The position numbers and the translations under genes were made by a program. The notes beneath the pieces are model-generated. The model was given only the letters and a program-made list of their open reading frames with translations, was not told the origin of the DNA and did not search any database. From contig JASBUY010000306.1 of NCBI GenBank assembly GCA_030147645.1, forward strand, positions 1-6,313: a stretch of DNA of 6,313 bases, written 5' to 3'. The DNA is from Aquabacter sp. GTDB taxonomy: Bacteria; Pseudomonadota; Alphaproteobacteria; Rhizobiales; Xanthobacteraceae. This document shows, piece by piece, positions 5,304 to 6,313 of the stretch (within the stretch, counting starts at the first letter, position 1; every line of letters starts with the position of its first letter).

Positions 5304-6313
5304 TGCCAGTCTCCCGGTCCGTCTCTTCGAAGGAGAACACCGCATCCCCCTCGGCCGGCCGGACCTGGAAGGTTCGGCCGGTGCTGGTGCTGATGCATCG
5401 CTGCATCGGTCTCACGACGGCCGTGTTCCTCACGCTTGCGGGGCTGACAGGCAGCGTAATCGCGTTCAACCGCGAACTGGACGCGCTGCTCAATCCCGCT
5501 TTCTATGCCGCCATGGCGAAAGGCCCCGTGCTATCGCCCGAGGCGTTGGCGGGGAAGGTGGAGGCGCGTGACCCGCTCTTGTCGGTGTGGTCCGTCAGTC
5601 TTGAGCCTATGTCCGGTGGAGCGGTGGAATTGCGCGCCATGGCGCGGGAGGGGGAGCCGTCGGCGGACTGGTTCAGCCTCGATCCCGTGAGCGGGGAGAT
5701 CCTGGGCGCGCGGGTCTGGGGGGCATGCTGCTTCTCACGCGCCCACCTCATCCCGTTCCTCTACACGTTCCACTACAGTCTAAGCCTGCCGGGCGCTCTG
5801 GGCACGCTGCTGATGGGGATCATTGCGCTCGTCTGGCTGCTGGACGGCTTCATCGGCGCGGCGCTGACTTTCCCCCTCGGCCGTCCCTTCTTCCGCAAGT
5901 GGCGCACCGCCTTCCTCATCAAGGGTGGCAGCGCCTTTCGGCTGAACCTCGACTGGCATCGCGCGGCCGGCCTCTGGCTGTTCGCGGTGCTGATTGTGCT
6001 TGCCGTGTCCTCCATCGCCATGAACCTGCGCACGCAGGTGTTCGAGCCCGTGGTCCAGCTGTTCTCGCCGCTCACGCCGACGCCCTTCGCCGGCCCTGTG
6101 CTGCCAGAGCCAATGGCGCGGAGTCTGTCCTTTGACGCGGTACTGGCGCGCGCCCAGGCGGAAGCGCGCACACGCGGCTGGGACCTGCCTGCGACCTACA
6201 TTTTTTATTCGCCCGCCTTCAGCCTTTTCGGCGTCAGGTTCGGCAGCGGCGAGGACATGATGACGAGCCCCTGGCTCTATCTGGACGGCGGCACCGCCGC
6301 GCCCATTGGGGAG
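5303..6313 (+). CDS. PepSY-associated membrane protein (PiuB/FegB/FoxB-like), 3' end beyond window
   Basis: The frame stays open for 337 codons to the right edge. ATG 5303-5305 shares a base with the receptor's TGA (TGATG), pointing to one transcript with translational coupling. Membrane segments appear at about 27-55 (containing LMHRCIGLTTAVFL and LTGSVIAFNREL), 163-189 (GALGTLLMGIIALVWLLDG) and 219-240 (HRAAGLWLFAVLIVLAV); a fourth is expected downstream. The loop at about 60-150 has PepSY character (WFSLDPVSGEILG at 123-135). Histidines at 32, 148, 157 and 219 sit in or near membrane segments, as in the PepSY_TM family (COG3182). Pseudomonas aeruginosa FoxB, of this family, is a di-heme siderophore reductase, and Bradyrhizobium FegB is linked to a ferrichrome receptor. 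Release of iron by reducing the imported siderophore is thus a reasonable but unproved role. Transport or anchoring functions are alternatives. Confidence 0.88.
   Translation, partial: MPVSRSVSSKENTASPSAGRTWKVRPVLVLMHRCIGLTTAVFLTLAGLTGSVIAFNRELDALLNPAFYAAMAKGPVLSPEALAGKVEARDPLLSVWSVSLEPMSGGAVELRAMAREGEPSADWFSLDPVSGEILGARVWGACCFSRAHLIPFLYTFHYSLSLPGALGTLLMGIIALVWLLDGFIGAALTFPLGRPFFRKWRTAFLIKGGSAFRLNLDWHRAAGLWLFAVLIVLAVSSIAMNLRTQVFEPVVQLFSPLTPTPFAGPVLPEPMARSLSFDAVLARAQAEARTRGWDLPATYIFYSPAFSLFGVRFGSGEDMMTSPWLYLDGGTAAPIGE

Noticed and set aside
3030..5345. Long (771-codon) open frame on the minus strand opposite the receptor
   Set aside because: It mirrors the receptor gene in a high-GC sequence where stop codons are rare on the opposite strand. 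The translation is low-complexity Gly/Ala/Val/Arg with no family signature, while the + strand frame is an unmistakable TonB receptor.
5725..6135. 136-codon + strand frame inside the PepSY membrane gene
   Set aside because: It is an out-of-frame shadow. The frame starting at 5303 gives continuous membrane segments and family motifs to the window edge without interruption.

Overview
The window looks like chromosomal DNA from a high-GC alphaproteobacterium, most plausibly a member of the Hyphomicrobiales (Rhizobiales), perhaps near Xanthobacter or Azorhizobium. This rests on the strong G/C bias at third codon positions, the style of the TRAP binding protein and TonB receptor, and two roughly 50-nt palindromic intergenic elements of a kind I associate with that order. 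The placement is inference. All genes I can support lie on the + strand.

Layout: (1) positions 2-682 hold the 3' part of a TRAP-transporter periplasmic solute-binding protein (DctP family). (2) Positions 683-1178, about 500 nt, carry no gene I can support. They hold two degenerate palindromic elements, a terminator-like hairpin, a structured stretch of unknown nature that contains a doubtful 54-codon reading frame, a second strong hairpin and an AT-rich leader. (3) Positions 1179-5303 form a complete cell-surface signalling iron-uptake cassette: an ECF sigma factor of the FecI family, a FecR-type anti-sigma/transducer with a twin-arginine motif before its membrane segment, and a siderophore-type TonB-dependent receptor with the N-terminal STN signalling domain. 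(4) From 5303 to the right edge runs the first 337 codons of a PepSY-associated membrane protein. It starts inside the receptor's stop codon and has the histidine layout of the PiuB/FegB/FoxB-like group, which includes siderophore reductases.

Expected working model, from knowledge of Fec-type systems: the ferric siderophore binds the outer-membrane receptor, whose STN domain contacts periplasmic FecR. FecR then activates the FecI-like sigma factor, which transcribes the receptor operon. A candidate sigma-dependent promoter lies at 2722-2754, just upstream of the receptor. The PepSY membrane protein would act next, possibly reducing the imported ferric siderophore. The siderophore cannot be named from sequence alone.

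The most interesting small detail is a 14-codon reading frame that exactly bridges fecI-like and fecR-like. It overlaps the stop of the first gene and the start of the second, in a place where neither gene has a clear ribosome binding site. I see no wholly new system here: the main cassette is a known type, and the less explained material is in the 683-1178 intergenic region.
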